A stretch of 30,116 nt of DNA, from IMG/VR virus record IMGVR_UViG_3300048557_000158, positions 1 to 30,116 of that record. One strand, given 5' to 3'. This document shows positions 8,182 to 17,296 of the stretch, piece by piece. Every line of letters begins with the position of its first letter. Position 1 is the stretch's first letter. Made by a program: the position numbers and the translations under genes. The notes under the pieces were generated by a model. It did not search any database and was not told the origin of the DNA. It saw nothing but the letters and a program-made list of their open reading frames with translations. The DNA is from a virus.

Positions 8182-8593
8182 TAACAACAAGCAGTTAGGC
8201 AGAGTTGGTGAATTAATGGTTTGTTTTGAATTAGAAAAACTTGGTTATAATACCTCTTTAGTTGATGCTGAAGGTTATGACATTGTAGTTAATGTTTTAA
8301 ATAAACCTTTAAGACTTCAAGTTAAATCTTCTAGCACAACAGATAAACAATCAGCAAAAGGTGGTAAACCTAGATACAATTTTTCAACTTCAGTAGGTAG
8401 AGTAAAAAGAAAACTTACAAAAGAAGATACTGATATTGTTGCTTTAGCATCAATAAAACAACAAAGAATACTTTTTAAAAATGTTTCTGAAATTACAGGT
8501 CCTACAACTAAAATTAGTGAAGCTCATTTTTATGAACCAAATATTACAAAAGATTCTTTTGAAAAATGTTTAAATAGTGAAAAAATAATATGA
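8174..8593 (+). CDS. PD-(D/E)XK nuclease, intron-endonuclease-like
   Basis: A roughly 139-residue protein with the pattern of PD-(D/E)XK nucleases of the group I intron endonuclease type (I-Ssp6803I-like): LGRVGELMVCFELEKLGY at the N-terminus with Glu13, then GYDIVV with Asp36, and LQVKSS with Gln49-x-Lys51 in place of the usual E-x-K. These residues would bind the metal and cut DNA. The start is uncertain: a GTG at 8132 gives 14 more residues that are just the out-of-frame reading of the upstream membrane segment, so I prefer TTG 8174, which overlaps the preceding stop and has GGAA upstream. It lies inside an otherwise lysis-type gene group and is probably a free-standing homing-type or repair nuclease. 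Confidence 0.72.
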   Translation: MGNNNKQLGRVGELMVCFELEKLGYNTSLVDAEGYDIVVNVLNKPLRLQVKSSSTTDKQSAKGGKPRYNFSTSVGRVKRKLTKEDTDIVALASIKQQRILFKNVSEITGPTTKISEAHFYEPNITKDSFEKCLNSEKII

Positions 8594-8961
8594 GTTTATT
8601 AGCAACATCTTTAATAGGAAATGTATCTAAAATATTAGATAAGTTTATTCCAGACAAAGATTTAAAAGTTAAAGTCGAATCTGAGTTAGTAGCTTCTATT
8701 AATGATATAGATAAAGCTCAAGCACAAATTAATTTACAAGATGCTAAAAGTTCTAATTTATTTCAATCAATGTGGAGACCTACTCTTTGTTGGATTTTAG
8801 TATTATCTTTTAGTTTGCAGTATTTTTTCTCTCCAATTCTTGCTATATTTGACATTGATATACCACAAGCTGATATGTCCGTTATGATGCCTGTACTGTT
8901 TGGAGTTTTAGGACTTGGTACTCTTAGAACTTACGAACTTAAAACTGGAGTTAAAAAATAA
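8590..8961 (+). CDS. Holin, GTA/3TM superfamily type
   Basis: A 123-residue membrane protein: an amphipathic helical N-terminus (about 1-55, ending AQINLQDAKSS), a conserved FQSMWRPTLCWILVLSFSLQ block with the W-R-P motif at the first membrane segment (about 57-76), a second hydrophobic segment around 77-88 and a third (about 95-112, MMPVLFGVLGLGTLRTYE). This is the layout of the 3-TM holins described from gene transfer agents and alphaproteobacterial phages. It would open the inner membrane at the end of infection. It overlaps the nuclease stop (ATATGA) and the next gene starts in its stop codon (TAATG). Confidence 0.75.
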   Translation: MSLLATSLIGNVSKILDKFIPDKDLKVKVESELVASINDIDKAQAQINLQDAKSSNLFQSMWRPTLCWILVLSFSLQYFFSPILAIFDIDIPQADMSVMMPVLFGVLGLGTLRTYELKTGVKK

Positions 8962-10457
8962 TGCCTTATGTTGAATTAAAAATACCAAGTGGAGTTTATA
9001 AGAACGGAACAGAATTGCAGTCAAAAGGTCGTTGGAATGATTGTAACTTAGTTCGTTGGAACAATAATGCTATGCAACCAGTAAGAGGTTGGAGTCAATT
9101 AGGAACACAAACTGCAACAGGTAAAGCAAGAAAAATGATCTCATGGACTGATAATGCTAGAAACAGAAGATTAGGCGTAGGTACTTCTAGTAAATTGTAT
9201 TATTACACCATTGAAGGAGATCAGTACGATATTACTCCGTCTGGGTTTGTAGCAGGTCAAGACAACGCAACAGAAAATGTTTCTTATGGTAATTATGTTT
9301 ATGGTACAGGAAATTATGGATCGCAAAGACCAGATCATGGAATATGGGACCCTTGCACAACTTGGTCTTTAGATAATTGGGGTGAGTATTTAGTTGGTTG
9401 CAGTACAACAGATGGAAAAGTTTATGAGTGGCAATTAAATTCAAATATTGTAGCTCAACAAATTGCTAATTGCCCAACAAGTAATCAAGGTATAATTGTT
9501 ACAGAAGAAAGATCATTAATGCTTTTAGGTGCTGGTGGAGACCCAAAAAAAATACAATGGTCTGATTTAGAAGATAATACAGATTGGACACCAAGTGGAA
9601 CCAATCAAACTGGTAGCTTTAATCTTAATGGTAATGGAAAAGTAATAACAGCAATAAGAACTAAAGGGCAAATACTTATACTATCAACTATTGATGCTTA
9701 CACATCAACTTATGTTGGATTACCTTTTGTTTATTCTTTTGAAAGAGTTGGCTCTAATTGTGGAGTTATTTCAGCAAACTCAGTTGTTGCTACTGATACA
9801 TTTGCAGTATGGATGGGAAATGGTGATTTCTTTATCTATGATGGAATTGTAAAACCATTACCAAGTGATGTTGGTGATTATGTATTTAACGATTATAATA
9901 CAAGTCAAAAAAGTAAAGTATATGCTTTTAATAATTCTCAATATTCTGAAATATGGTGGTTTTATCCAAGCTCAGACAGTACAGAAAATAATAGATATGT
10001 AGCATGGAACTATAAAGAAAATCATTGGACTGTAGGTAATTTATCAAGAACTTGTGCCGAAGATGAAGGTATATTTTTAAATCCAGTTATGATTGGATCC
10101 GATTATAAACTTTATGAACATGAAACTGGATATTCATACTTAGGAGAATCAGCAAGTGTTTTTGCTGAATCGGGGCCCTATCAAATAGATCAACCTAGTG
10201 GTAGATTAATGAATGTTTTACAATTAATACCAGATGAAAATACTTTAGGAGATGTTTCTGCTAAATTTAAAGTTAAAAATTATCCAACAGGAACAGAAAC
10301 AACATTTCCAAGTAGTGGTTCTTTTACTTTAGCTAATCCAACTGATGTTAGATTTACTGCAAAAGAAGTAAAGCTTAGAGTTGAAACTGCTAGAAATACA
10401 GATTGGAGAGTAGGTAATATGCAAATATTTGTAAGATCAGGTGGAGGTAGAGGATAA
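8961..10457 (+). CDS. Tail tube/nozzle-like structural protein
   Basis: A 498-residue protein with repeated beta-rich, Trp/Gly/Asn-rich segments suggesting a beta-propeller. The N-terminus (VELKIPSGVYKNGTELQSKG, about residues 4-23, followed by RWNDCNLVRW) is a pattern I know from marine podoviruses. Size and position among tail genes fit the P22 gp10/nozzle class that closes the tail below the adaptor. The C-terminal part (about 410-495) looks like a jelly-roll with a Gly/Arg-rich end. No catalytic motif is visible. It contains a GGGGCCC site (10172-10178). Structural role is likely; the exact tail part is inferred. Confidence 0.65.
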   Translation: MPYVELKIPSGVYKNGTELQSKGRWNDCNLVRWNNNAMQPVRGWSQLGTQTATGKARKMISWTDNARNRRLGVGTSSKLYYYTIEGDQYDITPSGFVAGQDNATENVSYGNYVYGTGNYGSQRPDHGIWDPCTTWSLDNWGEYLVGCSTTDGKVYEWQLNSNIVAQQIANCPTSNQGIIVTEERSLMLLGAGGDPKKIQWSDLEDNTDWTPSGTNQTGSFNLNGNGKVITAIRTKGQILILSTIDAYTSTYVGLPFVYSFERVGSNCGVISANSVVATDTFAVWMGNGDFFIYDGIVKPLPSDVGDYVFNDYNTSQKSKVYAFNNSQYSEIWWFYPSSDSTENNRYVAWNYKENHWTVGNLSRTCAEDEGIFLNPVMIGSDYKLYEHETGYSYLGESASVFAESGPYQIDQPSGRLMNVLQLIPDENTLGDVSAKFKVKNYPTGTETTFPSSGSFTLANPTDVRFTAKEVKLRVETARNTDWRVGNMQIFVRSGGGRG

Positions 10458-10663
10458 TGAGATTGCCATTACCAATGCAAGAATATAACTCTAGTGTTGT
10501 TCAACAGACAAATAATACTTTAGAGCAAGAAGATAAAAAAAATTTTAAAAAAGATACTGATATTAATATTAATGATGGAAGATTAATATTAAAATCACCT
10601 AACGGAACTAGATATAATATTACAGTAGATAATTCAGGTAACATAACAGCGAGTACAATATGA
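10457..10663 (+). CDS. Small hypothetical structural-region protein
   Basis: A 68-residue protein with a polar, Gln/Asn/Lys-rich N-terminal half and a short beta hairpin at the C-terminus (INDGRLILKSPNGTRYNITV, about residues 38-57). It overlaps both neighbours (TAATG at its start, ATATGA at its end), so it is translated with them. Short proteins of this layout follow the tail tube gene in many podoviruses with no established function. A minor virion part is likely by position. Confidence 0.65.
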   Translation: MRLPLPMQEYNSSVVQQTNNTLEQEDKKNFKKDTDININDGRLILKSPNGTRYNITVDNSGNITASTI

Positions 10664-11022
10664 CAATAGAAAATTTTGATAAATGTTGCGAAAGCATACA
10701 GAAAGCTTTAGACTATGGTAAGAACAGTCATACTCTTAATGATGTAAGACAAAGTATAGCCAAAGGTGAAATGTTTTTTCATTCTTTAGGAAACTCCTTC
10801 ATTGTTACTGAAGTTCATGTATTTCCACAATATTATAATTTACATGGTTTTTTAGCCGGTGGTCATACAGAAGAAATAAAACAAATAATGCCTATATTAG
10901 AAAATAAAGCAAGAGAGGTAGGTTGCAAATATACAACTTTAACAGGAAGAAAAGGTTGGCAAAGAGAGTTTAAAGATGTTGGTTATAATCCAACTTTCTT
11001 TACATTAGACAAGGAGTTATAG
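10660..11022 (+). CDS. GNAT-like acyltransferase-fold protein
   Basis: A 120-residue protein. HTLNDVRQSIAKGEMFFHSL (about residues 21-40), then a strand pair with VTEVHVFPQYYNLHGFLAGG (about 47-66) and a helix-strand segment ending CKYTTLTGRKGWQREFKDVGY match a phage family with a minimal GNAT fold found among tail and ejection genes. In that family the usual acetyl-CoA loop (R/QxxGxG/A) is degenerate; here LAGGHTEEI is the only Gly-rich turn, so activity is doubtful. It may be a structural or assembly protein built on a GNAT fold. Overlap with the previous gene places it in the tail operon. Confidence 0.6.
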   Translation: MTIENFDKCCESIQKALDYGKNSHTLNDVRQSIAKGEMFFHSLGNSFIVTEVHVFPQYYNLHGFLAGGHTEEIKQIMPILENKAREVGCKYTTLTGRKGWQREFKDVGYNPTFFTLDKEL

Positions 11023-11024
11023 AA

Positions 11025-12542
11025 ATGGGAAAATCAAAATCAAGTGGAAGTTCAGAGCTAGACCCAGCCATTAAGGCAATGATGCAAGAAACCTTTAACA
11101 TTGGTAAAGGTGCTGTAATGGAATCAGTAGATACAGGTCGTAGAGATATGTATGGTCAACCTATTATGGAAGAAAGATTAAAAGATTATCAAGCTTTTGA
11201 AGGTCCAAGATTTGCGAGTCCTAGTGCTGTTACAGGATTGGGTGAAGCTAGTTTATCAAATTATTTAAACACAAATAAACCATTTCAACAAACTGAAAGA
11301 CTTGATGATCTTTATGGAAGAATGTCAAATGTTGCTAATTATACTCCTGACAATGTAAGTGCAGATACAGTTACATCAAGAGATGTAGCCGCCGGTCTTA
11401 TAGATTTACCAAGTGAAATAGCTAGAACAATGGTTAACTCAAGAGAAGTTGGACAAGAAAGAGTTGCAGACCCTAACGATATAACTGCTAGAGAAGTTTT
11501 TGAAAGAGACTTTAATATAGAAAGAGTAGATGCTCCAGGTTTAATTAATCCTCAGACTTTAGCTGAAACTTCTTTAGACCCATACATGAACCCATATAAC
11601 TCAATGGTAAGAGATGTAACTATCAATCAAATTGAAGAAGCTAGAGATAGACAACTATCAGAGCTTCAGAGTAGAGCCATACAGGCAGGAGCTTTTGGCG
11701 GTACTAGAGAAGATGTTGAATCCGGAATGATACAAGGAAAAGCTTTATCTGAGATAGCAAAACAAACAGCACAATTAGGTCAACAAGGTTTTAATCAAGC
11801 AACGCAATTAGCTACTCAAGACTTAGGTTTATTAAATCAAGCTGAAAGAGATAACATTGTGAATCTTAGAGAGGCACAAAGATTAAATCAAGCAACTGAT
11901 TTAGCCGCCGAGCAATCAATGTTAGATGCGGCCATGGAAGCACAAAGATTAAATCAAGCCAGAGATTTATCACTAGGTCAATTTAATACAGAAATGATGC
12001 AACAGTCTGCTTTAGCAAATCAAGCCAACGCAAGAGAAATTGATTTAGCAAATGCTACTAGAGATTTACAAGCACAAGGCATGAATCAAGAAGATGCTTT
12101 TAGAGTTGCTCAATCAAATGTAGATAATAAGTATAGAGCCCAAGCACAGAATGTATCTAATACATTACAAGCAGATTTAGCCAATCAATCATCATCATTA
12201 CAGGCTGCCGGTATGAATCAAGAATCAAATTTACAGGCCGCTTTAGCAAATCAAGGAGCAGGGCTTGAAGCTAACGCATTAAATCAACAAGGTTTATTAT
12301 CAGCGGCAGGATTAGCTGATGCGTCAAATCAATCAACTGTAGATAGATTTAATCAAATGAGAGAGATTGGTTCTGTTCAAGATGCAAGAGAACAGCAAAA
12401 TTATGATTTTGATTATCAACAGTATCAAGACGAGCAAACTTATCAGATGATGTTAGCACAATTCTTAGGTGGTCTGTTAAGTGGATTCCCAACACCTTTA
12501 TCTTCAAATCAGAAGATGACAGATACAAGAATATTTAGTTAG
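11025..12542 (+). CDS. Internal virion/DNA ejection-type structural protein
   Basis: A 505-residue protein. Residues about 180-235 hold LDPYMNPYNSMVRDVTINQI and a following RQLSELQSRAIQAGAFGGTR stretch, a pattern I recognise from marine phage structural proteins near the ejection genes. The second half (about 240-465) is Ala/Gln/Asn-rich, helical and repetitive, with AQRLNQA twice (near residues 284 and 306) and further NQA/LNQ units. Such low-complexity helical proteins are packed inside P22/T7-like virions and go into the cell ahead of DNA. The ribosome site is excellent (CAAGGAGTTATAGAAATG). Role inferred from composition and position. Confidence 0.65.
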   Translation: MGKSKSSGSSELDPAIKAMMQETFNIGKGAVMESVDTGRRDMYGQPIMEERLKDYQAFEGPRFASPSAVTGLGEASLSNYLNTNKPFQQTERLDDLYGRMSNVANYTPDNVSADTVTSRDVAAGLIDLPSEIARTMVNSREVGQERVADPNDITAREVFERDFNIERVDAPGLINPQTLAETSLDPYMNPYNSMVRDVTINQIEEARDRQLSELQSRAIQAGAFGGTREDVESGMIQGKALSEIAKQTAQLGQQGFNQATQLATQDLGLLNQAERDNIVNLREAQRLNQATDLAAEQSMLDAAMEAQRLNQARDLSLGQFNTEMMQQSALANQANAREIDLANATRDLQAQGMNQEDAFRVAQSNVDNKYRAQAQNVSNTLQADLANQSSSLQAAGMNQESNLQAALANQGAGLEANALNQQGLLSAAGLADASNQSTVDRFNQMREIGSVQDAREQQNYDFDYQQYQDEQTYQMMLAQFLGGLLSGFPTPLSSNQKMTDTRIFS

Positions 12543-12553
12543 AGGAAAATAAA

Positions 12554-13990
12554 ATGGATATGTTTGAAGATTACGATAAAAGAAAAAAAATGTTAGACAA
12601 ATTTATAATGAAAAAATATCCTGACTTTTCTACTGAAGCTGGTAGCGGTGATGCAAGAAGAGAAGCTCAGTTTGGTTTTGGAAAAGATACTATTTTTGGT
12701 CCAAATTATGTAATTCCAGAAGGTACAAAATTGCCAATAAATCCAAATAATCCAAACTTAATAAGTAGAGATGTTAATTTAAACGATTCACAACGAGCAT
12801 TAGGTTTAAATATTTTAGAAAATGCACCAAGCGGTTTAGGAGCATCAAAACCTCCTGTTGTAGGTCCTTTAACTGACTTTAAACAATTTGGAGGGATTAA
12901 AAGTATTATTGGAGATGCTATGTATGCCAACAATAAAATCGGTATTAGTTCTAAAGATGCACAACAAAGTAAAATAGATACACAATTTTATAATGAAAGA
13001 AAATATGTAGTAAATCCAAATAATGCAAAAGTTCTTTTTGATAGTGAAAGCAAAGATGAAATTAAAACAACTTTAGCAAATGTAGAAGCTTTAGGTGTTC
13101 AAAATGCTATTGTTATGAATAGAGAAGAATTACAAAATTTTAGAAAATCTCTTGCTTCAGAAGAAACTACTGATTCTTTTGCAAGAAGAATTCCAACAGA
13201 TGAGATTATTCAAAGCTCATTAATTGCAACAACAGAATCAGGAAGAGTCGATCCTTTATCTGAGATAGTAACAAATCAAATTAGATTTGCTTTAAATCCT
13301 CTTGATCAAGATGACAGAACTTTTGATGAAATAAAAAATTCTTACGATCAAAATATTCAAGGAAAAAGATTTAATTATCAATTATATGATGCTAATGGAA
13401 AAGCTCTTAGTGAAGAAGATCAAAATGAAATATATGGTGTAGGCATAGAAAATCCTTATGTACCTATTCCTGATAATTTTAATGTTGACTATGCTTCTGC
13501 TGGTGATCTTAAAGGCTTAGCTGGAAGATCAATGAGTGGTCTTTTTAATTTTTTTGGAGCTGAAGCTCCTGCCAATTTTGCAAGACAGACAACTGCTAAT
13601 CAAGCCTCATTTGATGGATTACTTCAACCAATACTTTGGTTTAGAGCAAGAGCTTTAATGCCAAAACCAACATCAAAAGAAATAGATCAACAAAGATTAT
13701 TATTACCAAGTTTTAATAAAAATGATTTTAAAAATGCCTCTTTAACTAAAACTGCTATTGTTGATATGCAATCAAAATTAAGAAATGCTTTACAGAAAAG
13801 AGAAAATATAAAAAACAATGTTACAGGTGGAAAACTAGAAGAATACGATCAAGCATTGATAGATCAAGCTCCGGCTATGATTGAATTATTAAAGGCTATG
13901 TATAAACAATTTGAAGAACAAGGAACTACTGGTCAAGGAGCTAGACGAAATAGTTATGAACTTAATCCAGTTGTTCCTAATAGAGGTTAA
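12554..13990 (+). CDS. Large hypothetical virion-module protein
   Basis: A 478-residue protein of mixed composition with no motif I recognise. The N-terminus is charged and helical (about 1-25). A Gly/Ala-rich segment around 320-345 (MSGLFNFFGAEAPANFARQ) could contact membrane, and the C-terminal 80 residues look helical. It is sandwiched between two probable internal proteins with short gaps (11 and 2 bases), and has an AGAGGAAAA ribosome site. In podoviruses two or three large proteins in this place form the ejection machinery, which is the most likely role here. No lytic transglycosylase or protease motif is visible. Confidence 0.65.
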   Translation: MDMFEDYDKRKKMLDKFIMKKYPDFSTEAGSGDARREAQFGFGKDTIFGPNYVIPEGTKLPINPNNPNLISRDVNLNDSQRALGLNILENAPSGLGASKPPVVGPLTDFKQFGGIKSIIGDAMYANNKIGISSKDAQQSKIDTQFYNERKYVVNPNNAKVLFDSESKDEIKTTLANVEALGVQNAIVMNREELQNFRKSLASEETTDSFARRIPTDEIIQSSLIATTESGRVDPLSEIVTNQIRFALNPLDQDDRTFDEIKNSYDQNIQGKRFNYQLYDANGKALSEEDQNEIYGVGIENPYVPIPDNFNVDYASAGDLKGLAGRSMSGLFNFFGAEAPANFARQTTANQASFDGLLQPILWFRARALMPKPTSKEIDQQRLLLPSFNKNDFKNASLTKTAIVDMQSKLRNALQKRENIKNNVTGGKLEEYDQALIDQAPAMIELLKAMYKQFEEQGTTGQGARRNSYELNPVVPNRG

Positions 13991-13992
13991 TA

Positions 13993-16900
13993 ATGGTTTC
14001 AATTTTAGATGAAGAAGAAAAAAAGAAAAAATTATTAAGTAATGATGAATTTCTTTTTTTAGATAAACTTCAAAGACAAGATAAGCTTACTGGAGGATAT
14101 TACAATCCTATAAATGATGCTAGTTCAAGACCAAGAAATTTAGAACTATTACAAGGAATATTAAGTAATAATAAAATTCCTAATGAAGAATATTCTAATG
14201 CTCTACAAAGCGAAATTTATTCACCATTACTTAATCAACAAAAAATTATGAATAGAAGTCCATCAACAAATTTTGGAGGTGATGCTTTATCAAGTTTATT
14301 AGCTTTACCTGGTGATTTAACCGATATTGGATACAATGTTCCTCGTCATTATCTAAGTGGACAAAATTTAGCCAACATAGGCATATCTGGTTTTGAAGGT
14401 ATAAGAGATATTGTTGCTGATAAGAATTTTACTCCAAGACCTCCAAGAATAGATAGATATGATGTTCCTGAAAAGATAGATGTAAGTGGAAAAATAAAAG
14501 ATGTTTTATTTGAAGATTTCAATATTGGAAGTGGTAGCGATCCAAGAAATGTAGGGCCCGATAATTTTGCTTCATCTTTTGGTAAAAACTTTGGAGACTT
14601 TACTAAGTTTAGTTTAAGTTCTCAACTTTTACTTTCTAAGTATGGGCAAGGAAGTAAATACTTTGATGATATGTATAATGCTATGGTAAAATCTCCAAAA
14701 ACATTTTTAGCTTCATCTGTTACAGGAGATTTAGCAGGATCAAATATATATACATACGCAGAAAAAAATGATTGGGGCCCAACCGCTACTATGGGTGCTG
14801 TATTAGTTGCAAGTACAGTAGGTATGATTCCTGGTGGATTAGTGTCTGGAGGAAAATCTACTTATAATAAAGTTTTAACAGGTGAGGGAATGTTAGGGAA
14901 ATTAAAAGGCCCTTTTGAAGCTATTGCTAATTTTGGTAACAGTATGAAGTTAAGAATTAGTTCAGACCCTCAAGCAGTTCAGAATTTATTAGCTTCAAAA
15001 TTATCTAGAGAATTAGCTAAAGACCCAGATGCAAATATTGATGACATTATTAAAAGATTTGTTGATGAAGATATACCACAATTAAGTGCTATGTCTGATG
15101 AAGAGCTTTTAAAAATTTCTACAAGAGAAGGTCAAGGTTATGGTATACCGGCTCGTATAGCAGATGATGAAACTATTACAGCTTTTAGTAATTGGGCCGC
15201 ATCTAACAATCAAAGCTTTAATCAAGTATTAACAAGTTTAATAAATAAAAATGCTAAGAATGTTATATTGGCTGATGATTTAAAACCAACAGGAGACCCA
15301 GATATATTTGTTGCGGAAATCAAATCACTTTTTAATAATCAATCACAAGAATATGGAAAAAAGTTTGTAACATATTTAGATGATTATGAAAAAATACTCA
15401 CAAAAGAATTTGGTTTTACTCCTGCTGAAGCTAATTTAGAGATCGCAAAGTTAATTAGAAAATCATACAAACAAACACGACAGGCAGAAAGCAATGCTTG
15501 GGGCAAATTAGATAAAAGAGAATTTATGGGTATTGAATTGCCAAAAGATTTCTTTGCACCTATGATAGCTGTAAGAAATAAATTGGCTGAACAAATGCAA
15601 ATAGATGATACTCCTGTTCTTCCTGGAAACATAAACAAAGAATTAAATGCTATTTTATCAAAGGTAGAAAAAGGAGATAAAATAACTTTTGGAGAATTAA
15701 AATCTTTTCAAACACAACTTAGAACTTCAATGGAAGCAATTAACACAGGTCCTTTAAGTAAGAACGCAGGTGTTCATTTTAATCTTTCAGAGTTAGAAAA
15801 ATCTTTATTTGAAAACTCAGACATTTTTATAAGTAATCAAGGCAAAGAGTTTGCAGAATTATTACAACAAGCTAAATATCATACATTCAATAAGTATGAA
15901 ACTTATGAGAGAAACAATATAATTAATTCAGTAATGAGTAAAAGCTCAAGAGGAAATTATAATTTAAATGATAGATACACCGCAAAAACAATATTAGATT
16001 TTGATCCAAAATATCTTGGAGAAGATATTAATGTTATTAGAACTGTTCTTGAAAGTGCAGATGATAACATAACAAAATCTTATTTTGGTCCACCAGATAG
16101 AACAGGAAGATTAAGACAACCTGAATTAAAAATAGATGGCGATAGAGCTTTTCAAAGTATAGTAGGTGATATGGCAAATGTGGTTATAGGTACAGACGGA
16201 AAAGTTAATGTAAGTAATTTTTACAGATGGATGAAAGATAACAAAGATACTATTAATAATTTTCCAAGACTAAAAGAAATATTAGAAAAATATAAAACAA
16301 ACTTTTCTGAATTAGAAAAAGATTTATCTTCTAATATTTTTGGATTAAAACCAATAAACAAGGACCCTGTTACAGGTAAAATTAATTTTGAAGTTGATAA
16401 GAGAAGTGCTTTCTATGGTTTATTAGAAACTGATAATGGTGTTCCAATAGTTCAAAAGGCTATGTTTGACCCTCAAAATGGTGGTAATAAAATTAGAACA
16501 ATATCACAAGCTCTTGAAAATGATAAATCTTTAAAAGATGGATTTAATGTAACAGTATTTGACGGATTAATTGATGATGCTTTAAAAAGTGCTAATCCAG
16601 TTTTACAACTACAAAAAAGATTAGATCAATCTATTGGAGGTGAAACTCTAAGAGAAGTTTTAATAGCAGAAAAAATATTAACTGAAAAACAATTATCTCA
16701 TTGGCAAAAAAGTTTTAACAGTTTTACTAAAGATGTTGATTTTATGAATCTAAAATTATTTCAAGATCAGACAACCGCTATGGCAACAAGTGATGCTTTA
16801 TCTGCCATATTTAGAGGCATGGGTTCTAAAGGTTTTAGTAAATTAATGGGTAGTGCAACAGGAAGTTCAGGATCAAGTCTTATTATTGCAGGTCGTGGCT

Positions 16901-17157
16901 CTCAAATAGGGCAAAAATTATTTGGGGGTGTTGCAAACAATAAAAGATTAAATGATCTAGTTATTGAAGTTATGTTAAAGCCAGAAAAGACTAGATATAT
17001 ATTAGAGCTAGTAAAAGGAATTGAGACTAAAGCTCTTTCAAAGCTAGAAGCTTATAAACAATATAAAAAACAGTTCTTAGCTGGTGGAAGAACAACTCAA
17101 GTTAATGTAAGAGAAATACCAGAATGGTTTTCAGAAATGTATGATGATGGAGAGTAA
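13993..17157 (+). CDS. Very large internal/ejection protein candidate
   Basis: At 1054 residues this is the largest protein in the window. It starts with an unusually charged stretch (DEEEKKKKLLSNDE) and is mainly helical. A hydrophobic Gly/Ala segment around residues 264-282 (TMGAVLVASTVGMIPGGLVS) could insert into membrane. The middle (about 390-640) and the end (about 930-1040) are long helices. No enzyme motif is visible. Position at the end of the virion module, size and the one membrane-like segment resemble the large ejection proteins of T7 (gp16) and P22-like phages, but without their transglycosylase. It carries two GGGCCC sites 221 bases apart (14554 and 14775). Confidence 0.65.
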   Translation: MVSILDEEEKKKKLLSNDEFLFLDKLQRQDKLTGGYYNPINDASSRPRNLELLQGILSNNKIPNEEYSNALQSEIYSPLLNQQKIMNRSPSTNFGGDALSSLLALPGDLTDIGYNVPRHYLSGQNLANIGISGFEGIRDIVADKNFTPRPPRIDRYDVPEKIDVSGKIKDVLFEDFNIGSGSDPRNVGPDNFASSFGKNFGDFTKFSLSSQLLLSKYGQGSKYFDDMYNAMVKSPKTFLASSVTGDLAGSNIYTYAEKNDWGPTATMGAVLVASTVGMIPGGLVSGGKSTYNKVLTGEGMLGKLKGPFEAIANFGNSMKLRISSDPQAVQNLLASKLSRELAKDPDANIDDIIKRFVDEDIPQLSAMSDEELLKISTREGQGYGIPARIADDETITAFSNWAASNNQSFNQVLTSLINKNAKNVILADDLKPTGDPDIFVAEIKSLFNNQSQEYGKKFVTYLDDYEKILTKEFGFTPAEANLEIAKLIRKSYKQTRQAESNAWGKLDKREFMGIELPKDFFAPMIAVRNKLAEQMQIDDTPVLPGNINKELNAILSKVEKGDKITFGELKSFQTQLRTSMEAINTGPLSKNAGVHFNLSELEKSLFENSDIFISNQGKEFAELLQQAKYHTFNKYETYERNNIINSVMSKSSRGNYNLNDRYTAKTILDFDPKYLGEDINVIRTVLESADDNITKSYFGPPDRTGRLRQPELKIDGDRAFQSIVGDMANVVIGTDGKVNVSNFYRWMKDNKDTINNFPRLKEILEKYKTNFSELEKDLSSNIFGLKPINKDPVTGKINFEVDKRSAFYGLLETDNGVPIVQKAMFDPQNGGNKIRTISQALENDKSLKDGFNVTVFDGLIDDALKSANPVLQLQKRLDQSIGGETLREVLIAEKILTEKQLSHWQKSFNSFTKDVDFMNLKLFQDQTTAMATSDALSAIFRGMGSKGFSKLMGSATGSSGSSLIIAGRGSQIGQKLFGGVANNKRLNDLVIEVMLKPEKTRYILELVKGIETKALSKLEAYKQYKKQFLAGGRTTQVNVREIPEWFSEMYDDGE

Positions 17158-17158
17158 T

Positions 17159-17293
17159 ATGAAAAAATTAATAATTTTATTACCAATGTTAGTAATGATT
17201 GGTTGTGCTAAACCTGGAAGTGTAAATGTATCTACACAAACTCCAGCAGACACCGATCTTAAAATTGTTATTGAATCTACAAGTAAGGAGTAA
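17159..17293 (+). CDS. Small lipoprotein (possible outer spanin)
   Basis: A 44-residue protein with a complete lipoprotein signal: basic start (MKK), hydrophobic core (LIILLPMLVMI) and Cys16 in an MIGC lipobox. Cleavage would leave a 29-residue lipid-anchored peptide rich in Thr/Ser/Val/Asp. A GGAGAG ribosome site lies 5-6 bases before the ATG, just after the preceding stop, and the next gene's AAGGAG site lies inside its last codons, so it is well embedded in the operon. Short phage lipoproteins are often outer spanins (Rz1-like) or superinfection-exclusion proteins. No partner inner spanin is next to it, and the peptide lacks the Pro-richness of Rz1, so the role is open. Confidence 0.7.
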   Translation: MKKLIILLPMLVMIGCAKPGSVNVSTQTPADTDLKIVIESTSKE

Positions 17294-17296
17294 ACT

